NCBI GenBank assembly: GCA_002842755.1
Contig: PHDU01000003.1
Coordinates: forward strand, 68,414 to 121,352
Source of the DNA: Bacteroidetes bacterium HGW-Bacteroidetes-1
GTDB lineage: Bacteria > Bacteroidota > Bacteroidia > Bacteroidales > F082
Length of the DNA: 52,939 bases
Reading direction: 5' to 3'
Shown here: piece after piece, positions 27,814-36,047 of the stretch
How the letters are laid out: every line of letters starts with the position of its first letter
How positions within the stretch are numbered: the stretch's first letter is position 1
Notes under the pieces: generated by a model
What the model saw: only the letters and a program-made list of their open reading frames with translations
Told to the model about the DNA's origin: nothing
Databases searched by the model: none
Program-made: the position numbers and the translations under genes

Positions 27814-28314
27814 TTATTGTTTTGCGAGTATCATTTGAGTGAGCAAAGTAAATGCTTCTTCAACCAGATTATTATCTTTAGCACTTGTAATCATAACATG
27901 CCAACCTTTGCTTTTAAGATGATTGATTGTTTCTGGTTCAATTTCCCACGTTTCTTTAAGGTCACTTTTGTTGATAAGAAAAATAAAAGGTGCGTTCTTA
28001 GTCACTTCAGATGCCATCTCATGAAGTGTAAGTGCTACATCAATGGTTTCAGCTCTTGTGCCATCAGCTACCAAAAGATATCCGGAAGATCCAATCAGAT
28101 AGGCAGGTTTCATTTTCATAAAATCGTCGTCACCATACAAATCCCATAACATGAGGGTAATTTCTGTTTCATTAAGGTTCACGACTTTTTGATCAATCTT
28201 TACCCCGATAGTTGTCTGGTATTTTTCGCTGAAAATACTGTTTACATACTGCTGTACAAGGCTCGTTTTTCCAACGGCAAACGCGCCAAGCATAGCTATT
28301 TTTTTTTTCAACAT
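27814..28314 (-). CDS. Ras/Rab-like small GTPase
   Basis: A 166-residue single-domain GTPase. G1 is G10-AFAVGKTS-S18, G2 is T35 in 'QTTIG', G3 is 'WDLYG' (D58-G61), G4 is 'NKSD' (N115-D118) and G5 'SAK' (S144-K146). Size and motif spacing match eukaryotic-like Rab/Ras proteins found in some bacteria. In Ras the residue after the G3 glycine is the catalytic Gln; here it is D62, so intrinsic hydrolysis may be slow or depend on a partner. There is no C-terminal Cys for lipidation. Its ATG overlaps the stop of the upstream membrane-protein gene by one base, which implies translational coupling and a direct functional link. Confidence 0.93.
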   Translation of the reverse strand: MLKKKIAMLGAFAVGKTSLVQQYVNSIFSEKYQTTIGVKIDQKVVNLNETEITLMLWDLYGDDDFMKMKPAYLIGSSGYLLVADGTRAETIDVALTLHEMASEVTKNAPFIFLINKSDLKETWEIEPETINHLKSKGWHVMITSAKDNNLVEEAFTLLTQMILAKQ

Positions 28315-30047
28315 TAGTCTTTCATATTTTTATCAAATACCTCAAAATGAACGGATCTCAAAATAATATTTTCATTCAAATCCTCAATAAACAAAACCTG
28401 CGCTTCCAATAAATCTTCAGGCAATCCTGCCTGCTGAAGCAACCCTACAAAACCCTCGGCTCTTTGAATTGCTACCTTAAGGTTTGCCTCAACATTACCC
28501 GATCTATTGGTATAAGAGCGGACAAAAATCGCCAATTCTTTATTATAAAGCTTATTGTAATCAGTAAGAAACACAGCCGCCCTTACCAGAGAATCAAATT
28601 GTTTTTGCTGCAAATCATTGACTTCAACAATGTGCATGTCAAAGATAAAACTATATTTTTCAATTTCAGGAATAATCCATTGCAGATTTTGTGTTTCCTC
28701 CTCTTCTTTTACGTTCATTTCAGCGGTATCCATATTGATAACACCCCATATTTTGGATGGATTTTCAATAGCATTCAACAGCCACTGATGCGGTGCCTCA
28801 CCTATAAAAAAAAGCACTCCCGATTCATATCTAAAGGTAGCGGTTGGTGGGGGCTGAAGCAGTTCCTGCGCTCTTTTAACTACAATTTCTTTCTCAAGAG
28901 AAATATAGGGTTCAAACTGCAAATTCAAATTTGTGCTGTCTATTTTGTATTTTTTCATTAGTTCGTCCAAAGAAGAAGATTGCAGATCACGTAAACCATA
29001 TATATTCAACACTTTCCCTTTTTTCTCAACTTTTGTCAGATGAAAACCAGGAAGCACTTCAAGCTCTGTTGAGAAGCGATTAAATCTGCTATTTTGTTCT
29101 ATACGGACATAAAGATAGTAACCGGCAAATCCAATTAAAACTATTAAAAGAATTATCAAAGGCCATGGAATTTTACTCTTCTTTTCTTTCTTTTGTTTGA
29201 TAAGACAATTTTTTAAAAATTTGGAAGTATGCCTGAAAACATCTGTTTCACCTTCAAATTTCTCCAGATCAACAGCATGATTAAAATGCACTGCTTCAAC
29301 CGTTTCCATTAAAGTAAGCCTGTAATCAGCGGGAGGCTGACCTTCAACTATGGCAGCAACCACAGCGTATGGACCTTGCTCAATCAGAATTTTCAGTTCT
29401 CCAACCTGAATCTCGTCGAGAGAAGCTGATTCTTTGCTATTAAAAGAGTCATGAACAAAATCCCTTATTGCAGTAAGCATTCCTGAAACCATATCTGCTT
29501 CCATTTCAACCTTTTCACTGGCTACTTCCTGATGGAGCAACAGTCCGGTCTGGCGATGAATCAAAAAGACCTGACTCACATGGTAAACATAGGTGTTTGC
29601 TAAAACTATTTCTGTAAAAGACCTTTTACTGAACATGGCTTGCAAGCGCCACTTAAGACTTGTTGGTGACAAGCCAGATTCAAGGGTCGCATTCACCGAA
29701 GCAATGAGTTTTTTCATGTCTTCAGAGACTGCTTTGCGAATAGCTGGTCCCATAACCGGGAACAAAATATCAGCGAGTTTTTGAGGGTTCTTCTGGATGC
29801 TTTTGTGCATGGCATCCTCAACAAATGGCAATAAAGCTTCTATACTGATTTCGCCTTTCTCGATAAGTTTTCTTATCGAATAAGGCAACAACTCGCTCAT
29901 CTCTTCAGCAAATTCATGTGGATCGCGAATGAGTTTTTGCAAACGTTCCAGCTCCTGCTGTGTAAGGCCTGTGAGCAGAATACGCAACTCGTTAAGTTTA
30001 CCCAACTCAAGAATATCCTCCGTTATTTTTTCCTTTCCTTTTTGCAT
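28314..30047 (-). CDS. Inner-membrane protein with roadblock-like cytoplasmic domain, BON-like and OmpA-like periplasmic domains
   Basis: A roughly 577-residue protein. The N-terminal helical region (about 10-150) holds 'DILFPVMGPAIRKAV'. Residues about 160-275 ('QVFLIHRQTGLLLHQ', 'ADMVSGMLTAIRDFVHDSF', 'AVVAAIVEGQPP') resemble a roadblock/longin-like fold, a type of domain that often binds small GTPases. One membrane helix follows (about 297-315). The outer part has BON-like repeats ('PGFHLTKVEKKGKVLNIYGLRD', 'LFFIGEAPHQWL') and ends in an OmpA-C-like domain ('FVRSYTNRSGN', 'QRAEGFVGLLQQAGL'). In OmpA domains the Asp of the HTD motif binds peptidoglycan; here the matching residue appears to be Asn. 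I recall similar proteins next to GTPases in cyanobacteria, unverified. An in-frame GTG at 30053 is an alternative start. Confidence 0.75.
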   Translation of the reverse strand: MQKGKEKITEDILELGKLNELRILLTGLTQQELERLQKLIRDPHEFAEEMSELLPYSIRKLIEKGEISIEALLPFVEDAMHKSIQKNPQKLADILFPVMGPAIRKAVSEDMKKLIASVNATLESGLSPTSLKWRLQAMFSKRSFTEIVLANTYVYHVSQVFLIHRQTGLLLHQEVASEKVEMEADMVSGMLTAIRDFVHDSFNSKESASLDEIQVGELKILIEQGPYAVVAAIVEGQPPADYRLTLMETVEAVHFNHAVDLEKFEGETDVFRHTSKFLKNCLIKQKKEKKSKIPWPLIILLIVLIGFAGYYLYVRIEQNSRFNRFSTELEVLPGFHLTKVEKKGKVLNIYGLRDLQSSSLDELMKKYKIDSTNLNLQFEPYISLEKEIVVKRAQELLQPPPTATFRYESGVLFFIGEAPHQWLLNAIENPSKIWGVINMDTAEMNVKEEEETQNLQWIIPEIEKYSFIFDMHIVEVNDLQQKQFDSLVRAAVFLTDYNKLYNKELAIFVRSYTNRSGNVEANLKVAIQRAEGFVGLLQQAGLPEDLLEAQVLFIEDLNENIILRSVHFEVFDKNMKD

Positions 30048-30056
30048 AAACACATA

Positions 30057-30578
30057 TTAATCAAGCGTCTTTTTCTTTAAATCGTCCTCCTTATCAACCA
30101 GTTGCAGAGCTATTTCTGAAAGCAATACTGCGAGTGCACTACGATCCACTTTTGTGTTTCTTACATCTTCCACTTGCCCGAACAACTGTAATTTCAAGTC
30201 ATTGAGGTTTTTTTGCTGTTGCTTGCTATTTGACTCAAGGTGCTCAGTCAGCAATTGTTTTATCCCTTCTAACTCAGCTGACAGTTTTTCGCTCAGTTGT
30301 TGAAACATTTTCTCTGTTCGGCTCACATCCTCACGAAGCTGTGCCATTTCTGCAATTCGGCTTTCTGTTTCCTCATGCAATTGATGATCGATTTCATTTG
30401 AAGCGAGTTTCGATGAAGCACTTATCTCCTCGAAACCTTTGTCAACTTTAGCTTGAAGCATGGAAATTTCATCCCTGAGAAATGACTCGGTTCTAACAAA
30501 TCTTTTCTCTAATTCTGTTAAATTATTTCCAAAAAGAATTTCCCTGATCTTAGAAATATTTTCTGTTTCTTTAGTCAT
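30057..30578 (-). CDS. Coiled-coil protein, first gene of the GTPase operon
   Basis: An unrecognised protein of 173 residues from the ATG at 30578; an in-frame GTG at 30599 would add seven residues. It is almost entirely helical with heptad-like spacing between about residues 25 and 135 ('LREDVSRTEKMFQQLSEKL', 'LTEHLESNSKQQQKNL'). A conserved-looking short tail follows ('DRSALAVLLSEIALQL'). The start 'ISKIREILFGNNLTELEKRF' may be a docking motif. It has no signal peptide or membrane helix. It lies 9 bp upstream of the membrane protein gene, so it is probably a structural adaptor or oligomerising partner of that complex (inference). Confidence 0.8.
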   Translation of the reverse strand: MTKETENISKIREILFGNNLTELEKRFVRTESFLRDEISMLQAKVDKGFEEISASSKLASNEIDHQLHEETESRIAEMAQLREDVSRTEKMFQQLSEKLSAELEGIKQLLTEHLESNSKQQQKNLNDLKLQLFGQVEDVRNTKVDRSALAVLLSEIALQLVDKEDDLKKKTLD

Positions 30579-30708
30579 GATGATAATCGATTTGTGCACA
30601 TGATATGAATGAAGAAATAGTCGTTGTCGTTTTTAATTTTAAAATGTAAATGTAATAAACTTTGTTATTTTTTACGTATCCTAAAAAATCTGTTGCACAA
30701 ATTTTAAT

Positions 30709-30716
30709 TATTTTTG
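30709..30716 (+). promoter_or_regulatory. Possible -7 promoter element upstream of the FNR-like reductase
   Basis: TATTTTTG fits TAnnTTTG and is followed by CAGCCC, the same TTTTGCAGCCC context seen at the rpsT promoter in this window. No TTTG or TTG lies at the right -33 distance (a TTG is only 13 bp upstream), so the match is partial. Confidence 0.35.
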
Positions 30717-30783
30717 CAGCCCAAAAGCTACAAACTGTTTCAAATAATACTAAATCAACGTTTTAACATTTTTCATAAACTAC

Positions 30784-31437
30784 ATGCATAGCGACAATTT
30801 ACACGAAATAATTTCTGTCCGGCACCTCACCGAAACTGCTTACGTTCTTCAAATAACCCGCAGAGGTCTCCCATTTAAAGCAGGACAACATATACTTCTT
30901 GGCAAAGCTGGCAGTATCCACAACCGTGAATATTCTATTTATAGCGGTGAACAGGATTCATTTTTTGAAGTTCTGGTAAAAGAGGTGGATGAAGGCATGG
31001 TGAGTAAGCAATTAAAAAAACTTAAAACAGGCGATAAGGTCCAGATAGAAGGTCCACTGGGGTTTTTCACGATAATCCCCGAACTGATCGAAAACGGAAA
31101 ATTTTTATTTATTGCTACTGGAAGTGGTATTGCTCCCTTTCATTGTTTCACGCAATCATATCCTGAATTAAACTACAAGTTATTTCACGGCGTACGATAC
31201 GCAAATGAAGGCTATGAGAAAAACCATTATGCCAAAAATTCACATATTTTATGTACCTCTGGTGATCGGCTTGGAGATTTTTATGGAAGGGTTACAGACT
31301 ATATTCGTTTAAACCCTGTGAGCCATGACACCCATTGCTACCTTTGTGGAAATTTTAATATGATTCATGAAGTTTTTGATCTTCTTGAACAACAAGGCGT
31401 CCCAGCTGAGCAAGTACATGCAGAGGTATATTTTTAG
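30784..31437 (+). CDS. Ferredoxin/flavodoxin-NADP reductase-like flavoprotein
   Basis: A 217-residue FNR-family oxidoreductase. The N-terminal beta-barrel has the FAD motif 'REYSIYS' (RxYS) and 'GPLGFF'. The nucleotide domain has 'ATGSGIAPF' and the C-terminal 'CGNFNMIHEVFDLL' pattern, ending in 'VHAEVYF', the terminal aromatic that stacks on the flavin in this family. It moves electrons between NAD(P)H and a small carrier such as ferredoxin; the partner is unknown. It has no fused 2Fe-2S domain. It diverges from the GTPase operon and precedes the methylthiotransferase genes by 57 bp, a plausible operon since MiaB-type enzymes need a reductant, though that link is speculation. Confidence 0.9.
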   Translation: MHSDNLHEIISVRHLTETAYVLQITRRGLPFKAGQHILLGKAGSIHNREYSIYSGEQDSFFEVLVKEVDEGMVSKQLKKLKTGDKVQIEGPLGFFTIIPELIENGKFLFIATGSGIAPFHCFTQSYPELNYKLFHGVRYANEGYEKNHYAKNSHILCTSGDRLGDFYGRVTDYIRLNPVSHDTHCYLCGNFNMIHEVFDLLEQQGVPAEQVHAEVYF

Positions 31438-31494
31438 CATTTTGTGTAATAAAATGCGCTTTGAATTTCAACTATTTTAACCCACACGAATCAA

Positions 31495-32946
31495 ATGAAA
31501 TATCACCTTATATCACTTGGCTGTCAAATGAATCTTTCCGACACAGAAAGAGTAAAAACTGTGATGCACAAAATGGGATTCTCTGAAACAGATCATGAAG
31601 ATGAAGCCAGTATATTAGGTATCATTGCCTGTTCGGTCAGACAAAAAGCCATCGACAAAGTGTATTCCAGAATATACAAATGGAACAAAATGAAGAACAG
31701 AAAAAGTCTTCTCACTTTTGTTTCAGGCTGTATTCTGCCATCTGATAAAGAACAATTTTTAAAACTTTTTGATCTGGTTTTTCCAATGAGCGAATTACCA
31801 GACCTACCAATAATGATCAGTCAGTATGGGATCGTAACCCCTGCCGGTCTTCAACACCTTGAATCGGAACGCGAAACACTGATGCCAAAACCCGAAGCTT
31901 TAGAGAAAGAACAAAAGACACTCTTACTTCCATTTGAAACAAACAAGCCTGCTGTCGCAGGACTAAAGCTTAATCCTGCTGCCGGAATCGATGAATTCTG
32001 GCATGTTGAGCCAACATACACGTCTGGTTTTGAAGCTTTTATTCCCATTCAAAACGGTTGTGATAAATTCTGCACCTTTTGTGCGGTGCCTTACACCCGC
32101 GGCAGGGAAGTATCAAGACCATCTGTTGAAATTCTTAATGAACTAAGCAATCTTGTCGAAAAAGGATTCAAATCGATCACACTATTAGGACAAAACGTAA
32201 ATTCTTATGGTCTTGACAAAAAAGGTGAAGAAATAGATTTCCCAGAATTACTTCGCAAAATTGGACAATATGGACAAAATTCAGGGAAGGATTTTTGGGT
32301 GTATTTTACTTCACCACATCCACGCGATATGACCGATGAAGTAATTGAAGTAATTTCCCTATATCCTGTTCTGGCAAATCAAATTCATCTACCTGTTCAA
32401 TCAGGTGATGATGGAGTTTTGCTACGGATGAATCGAAAACATTCCATGGAAAAATACCGGCATATTGTTGGAACCATAAGAAGACTATTGCCTAATGCAA
32501 CGCTTTTTACGGATATCATTGTAGGTTTTACCGGCGAAACAGACGAGCAGTTTGAAAGTACCCGCAAAATCATGGCCGAGTTTCAATACAATATGGCCTA
32601 TATTGCACAATACAGTGTAAGACCAGGCGCAGCAAGTTCACGATGGGCTGATGATATTCCAAAAGAAGTAAAAAAAGAGCGTTATCATTTACTTACCAAT
32701 GAACTCACCAAATATTCATTTGAATATAACAAAACTCTGGTAGGCAAATCAATGCGTGTCCTCGTAAGAGGACGCGACCGCAAAGAAGGTTATCTGTCGG
32801 CACATACAGAAGGAAAAATTGTTACCCGTTTTGCCTCAGATAATGACGATCATATCGGACAATTCGTTGATGTAAAAATTATGGGTGCTGCTCCATTATC
32901 AGTTGAAGGAAAACTTGTTCATCAGGAAATTCTGCAAACCCAATAA
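31495..32946 (+). CDS. miaB: tRNA 2-methylthio-N6-isopentenyladenosine synthase MiaB-like
   Basis: A 483-residue radical-SAM methylthiotransferase. The N-terminal UPF0004 domain supplies three Cys ligands for the auxiliary Fe-S cluster: C10 in 'LGCQMN', C46 in 'ACSVRQKA' and C79 in 'SGC'. The radical SAM cluster is C189, C193, C196 in 'CDKFCTFC'. A TRAM domain closes the protein (about 415-480). It adds a methylthio group to i6A37 in tRNAs that read UNN codons. The 'GCQMN' motif and 'FTGETDEQFE' region fit MiaB rather than MtaB or RimO. Oddities: 'IIACSVRQKA' replaces the usual 'NTCAIRENA'-like motif, and there is an extra segment (about 110-165) before the radical SAM domain. mtaB follows after 5 bp. 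Confidence 0.88.
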   Translation: MKYHLISLGCQMNLSDTERVKTVMHKMGFSETDHEDEASILGIIACSVRQKAIDKVYSRIYKWNKMKNRKSLLTFVSGCILPSDKEQFLKLFDLVFPMSELPDLPIMISQYGIVTPAGLQHLESERETLMPKPEALEKEQKTLLLPFETNKPAVAGLKLNPAAGIDEFWHVEPTYTSGFEAFIPIQNGCDKFCTFCAVPYTRGREVSRPSVEILNELSNLVEKGFKSITLLGQNVNSYGLDKKGEEIDFPELLRKIGQYGQNSGKDFWVYFTSPHPRDMTDEVIEVISLYPVLANQIHLPVQSGDDGVLLRMNRKHSMEKYRHIVGTIRRLLPNATLFTDIIVGFTGETDEQFESTRKIMAEFQYNMAYIAQYSVRPGAASSRWADDIPKEVKKERYHLLTNELTKYSFEYNKTLVGKSMRVLVRGRDRKEGYLSAHTEGKIVTRFASDNDDHIGQFVDVKIMGAAPLSVEGKLVHQEILQTQ

Positions 32947-32951
32947 ATTGT

Positions 32952-34235
32952 ATGAAAAAAATTGCATTTAAAACCCTGGGTTGCCGGCTGAACCAATATG
33001 AAACCGATGCTCTTGCATCACGCTTCCATTCAGGAAGTTATCAGATTGTTAATTACAATGAAGATGCCGATATTTATGTAGTGAACACCTGTACTGTAAC
33101 CAATCAAAGCGACCAGAAATCGCGCCAGACAATCAATCAGGCACGGAAACAAAATGAGGATGCATTGGTGGTAGTAACAGGATGCATGGCCAACAATTAT
33201 AAAGAATCCCTGCTCGAATCCAAAGCCATTGATTATGTAGTTGATAATGAACGTAAAGCTTCCATATTTAGCATTGTTGAAAAACATTTCAGAGGAGAAT
33301 CAGCCGATCCTGAAGGGTTCGATAAAGATTTATTCAGCTATGATGCAGCTTATAAAACTTTTCACACCCGCAGCATGATTAAAATTCAGGATGGCTGCGA
33401 CAACTTTTGTACTTTTTGTATTATTCCAAAAGTACGTGGACGTGCCACAAGCCGTCCGGCAAAAGAAGTCTATAATAACATACGTGAGGTCATTGACTAT
33501 GGGTTCAAAGAGATTGTGATTACGGGCGTAAATATTGGGCGTTACAATGATGGTGAAACCAACTTTGAGCAGCTCATCGAAAATATTCTGGAGCTTCCAG
33601 GCGATTTTCGATTAAGGATATCTTCTATTGAACCGGATGGATTTACTGATCATTTTTTTGAGTTATTTGCCCATCCCAAACTTACGCCACACCTTCATCT
33701 TTGTTTACAAAGCGGGTCAGAAACAATTCTACTGAAAATGCGACGAATGTACACTGCCCGTCAATTTCGAAATATGGCTATCAAACTTCAGTCTATATAT
33801 CCTGATTTTAACCTCACCACAGATATCATTGTAGGTTTCCCAGGTGAAACAGAAGAAGATTTTGAGCAGACTGTTGAAATGGCAAAAGAATTGGCTATCA
33901 GTCATATTCACACTTTCAAATACTCGGTGAGAACTGGAACACGTGCTGAAAGAATGCCCGATCAGATAAGTGAAAAGCTGAAAAACAGCAGAAGTGAGAT
34001 TATCCGCAAGCTCTCCGAAGAAAACAAAAGAGCTTATTACTCCCAAATGATCGGCAAAGAGCAAAGAATGTTGATCGAAAGGATTGGAAGCGAAGGAATC
34101 GCACGTGGCTATGGAGAGAACTATATTCCCATTCGGGTAAAAGGTAAAAATCTTGTGAAAAATCAATTCGTTGATGTCATCATTTCCGGCCTTCATGAAG
34201 GCAAAGAGCTCGAGACGACGGCAGTTTTAAAGTAG
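32952..34235 (+). CDS. mtaB: tRNA 2-methylthio-N6-threonylcarbamoyladenosine synthase MtaB
   Basis: A 427-residue radical-SAM methylthiotransferase of the MtaB/YqeV type: 'LGCRLNQYETDA' (C11), 'NTCTVTNQSDQKSRQ' (C47), 'GCMA' (C78), and the radical SAM cluster C149, C153, C156 in 'CDNFCTFC'. The tail has a short TRAM-like segment ('YIPIRVKGKNLVKNQFVDV'). It converts t6A37 to ms2t6A37 in ANN-decoding tRNAs. With the neighbour five bases upstream it forms a two-gene unit that modifies the same tRNA position on two base types. Length and motifs are canonical. Confidence 0.93.
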   Translation: MKKIAFKTLGCRLNQYETDALASRFHSGSYQIVNYNEDADIYVVNTCTVTNQSDQKSRQTINQARKQNEDALVVVTGCMANNYKESLLESKAIDYVVDNERKASIFSIVEKHFRGESADPEGFDKDLFSYDAAYKTFHTRSMIKIQDGCDNFCTFCIIPKVRGRATSRPAKEVYNNIREVIDYGFKEIVITGVNIGRYNDGETNFEQLIENILELPGDFRLRISSIEPDGFTDHFFELFAHPKLTPHLHLCLQSGSETILLKMRRMYTARQFRNMAIKLQSIYPDFNLTTDIIVGFPGETEEDFEQTVEMAKELAISHIHTFKYSVRTGTRAERMPDQISEKLKNSRSEIIRKLSEENKRAYYSQMIGKEQRMLIERIGSEGIARGYGENYIPIRVKGKNLVKNQFVDVIISGLHEGKELETTAVLK

Positions 34236-34362
34236 ATCGTTTACTTTTCATTTTATTGATAAGGGATCAAAGGTTTAATAAATTGCCATTGGCTATGCAT
34301 TAAAACCTGTGATTGCAAAAACATTTGTTAGCTTTGCATCATACCCCCTTATAAAATGCAAT

Positions 34363-35970
34363 ATGAACGCGAAAAAGAACTTTTCCTCTACCCTTTTCAT
34401 TTCCATTTTCTTCTTTATTTTTTTCATTTTTCCATCATGCAGTACAGAAGTTAAACAAACAAAGGTCAGTGATTACGGATCTCTTAGTCTTGAAGAAATC
34501 ACCATAAGCAAGCTGCAGGAAGGTTATTCCAAAGGTAAATTCACCATCAGGGAAGTAATTCAGGCTTACCTTGAAAGGATTGAAACCATCGACAAGAATG
34601 GACCTCAATTAAATGCTATCCTTGAGGTTAATCCAGATGCTTTAAAAATTGCTGACGCTTTAGATCTTGAGCTTAAAGAAGGAAAAAGCAGAGGTCCGCT
34701 TCATGGCATCCCTGTGGTTTTGAAAGACAATATTGACACGTATGATAATATGTCAACAACAGCAGGATCAAGAGCATTGAAAGGCTCAAAGCCTCTTGAC
34801 GACAGCTTTGTTGCAAAACAACTCCGGGCCGCAGGTGCTGTCATCCTTGGCAAGGCCAACCTGAGTGAATGGGCCAATTTTAGAGGCGAACTTTCTACAA
34901 GCGGATGGAGCGGACTGGGGGGACAAACTAAAAACCCATACGACCTTAGCCGTAATCCCTGCGGATCAAGTTCTGGTTCAGCTGTGGCTGTGGCTGCCAA
35001 TCTAACAGTATTGGCTATTGGCACCGAAACCAATGGATCAATTGTCTGTCCTGCGCATAACAATGGTGTTGTTGGCATCAAACCAACTGTTGGCCTCGTG
35101 AGCCGAAGCGGTGTGATTCCGATTTCCTTTACTCAAGATACACCAGGTCCATTTGCCCGTACTGTAAAAGATGCCGCAATTGCCCTCGGAGCACTCATTG
35201 GAATTGATTCTGCGGATACTAAAACATTGGAAAGTGAAGGCAATTTCCTTACCGATTACACCACATTTCTTCATGAAGATGGCATGAAAGATAAAAGAGT
35301 TGGTTTGTATAAAAAGGCTTTTGGAATCAATTTCAAAGTAGATTCATTGATGTTAAGCACCGTTAGAATTCTTGAGAAAATGGGAGCTACAATTGTTGAT
35401 ATTGAAGAAATCACATCTGAAGTCACTGAAGCAAATTCTTTTGAGGTAATGCTTTTTGAGTACAAGGATGGATTAAACAACTATTTTCGCTCCTTAGGAT
35501 CTGGCGCACCTATTAAGAGCCTTGAAGATTTGATTGCATTTAATCAAAGTGATAGCGTTGAATTGAATCATTTTAACCAGCGCTATCTGGAAATGGCGCA
35601 GGAAAAAGAGAGCCTAGAAAGCCCAAAATACCTGAAAGCATTAAAACAAATGCAGAAAGGAAGCCGTGAAGAAGGGATTGACCTGATAATGAACTCGCTT
35701 CAACTGGACGCAATTATTGCTCCGACCGGGGAACCCGCATGGAAGACTGACATTGTCAATGGCGACAGTTATCATCTTGGAACCTCCTCTCCAGCTGCAA
35801 TGGCTGGCTATCCCAACATTTCGGTACCTATGGGTTATATTGAAGGGCTACCTGTCGGAATATCTTTTTTTGGAAGAGCCTGGAGTGAGCCGTTGCTCAT
35901 TGAAATGACCTATGCATTCGAGCATGCCACCAAACACAGACAAGTACCTAAGTTTTTACGAACTGAGTAA
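34363..35970 (+). CDS. Amidase-signature lipoprotein
   Basis: A roughly 535-residue amidase of the amidase-signature superfamily. Numbered from the ATG at 34363, the Ser-cisSer-Lys triad is K121 in 'VLKDNID', S202 in 'CGSSSGSA' and S226 in 'ETNGSIV', with the usual 24-residue gap between the serines. The preferred start gives a clean lipoprotein signal ('FFFIFFIFPSC'); an in-frame GTG at 34309 would put 18 extra residues before it. Amidase-signature enzymes hydrolyse amides or transamidate Glu-tRNA. The secretion signal and absence of gatB/gatC rule out a GatA role, so it probably acts on an extracytoplasmic amide or peptide. Substrate unknown. Confidence 0.9.
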   Translation: MNAKKNFSSTLFISIFFFIFFIFPSCSTEVKQTKVSDYGSLSLEEITISKLQEGYSKGKFTIREVIQAYLERIETIDKNGPQLNAILEVNPDALKIADALDLELKEGKSRGPLHGIPVVLKDNIDTYDNMSTTAGSRALKGSKPLDDSFVAKQLRAAGAVILGKANLSEWANFRGELSTSGWSGLGGQTKNPYDLSRNPCGSSSGSAVAVAANLTVLAIGTETNGSIVCPAHNNGVVGIKPTVGLVSRSGVIPISFTQDTPGPFARTVKDAAIALGALIGIDSADTKTLESEGNFLTDYTTFLHEDGMKDKRVGLYKKAFGINFKVDSLMLSTVRILEKMGATIVDIEEITSEVTEANSFEVMLFEYKDGLNNYFRSLGSGAPIKSLEDLIAFNQSDSVELNHFNQRYLEMAQEKESLESPKYLKALKQMQKGSREEGIDLIMNSLQLDAIIAPTGEPAWKTDIVNGDSYHLGTSSPAAMAGYPNISVPMGYIEGLPVGISFFGRAWSEPLLIEMTYAFEHATKHRQVPKFLRTE

Positions 35971-35983
35971 GCGATCAATTAGC

Positions 35984-36037
35984 AAAAAAATGATGAGCTG
36001 ATGAGTTTCATTGGCAGCAATTCGTCAGCTATCATCA
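35984..36037 (-). terminator. Intrinsic terminator after the RNA helicase gene
   Basis: On the minus strand an imperfect stem (arms 36025-36037 and 35991-36001, two bulged bases, long loop) is followed by seven T residues (35984-35990). It lies just after the helicase stop, in the gap where the helicase and amidase genes converge. Confidence 0.5.
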
Positions 36038-36047
36038 TGATTGTATG

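Noticed and set aside
28464-28961. 165-residue plus-strand frame opposite the BON/OmpA-like region
   Set aside because: Lysine- and isoleucine-rich shadow frame without a start context or domain.
33729-34196. 155-residue antisense frame within mtaB
   Set aside because: The sense strand encodes a canonical MtaB with all motifs; the antisense frame has none.
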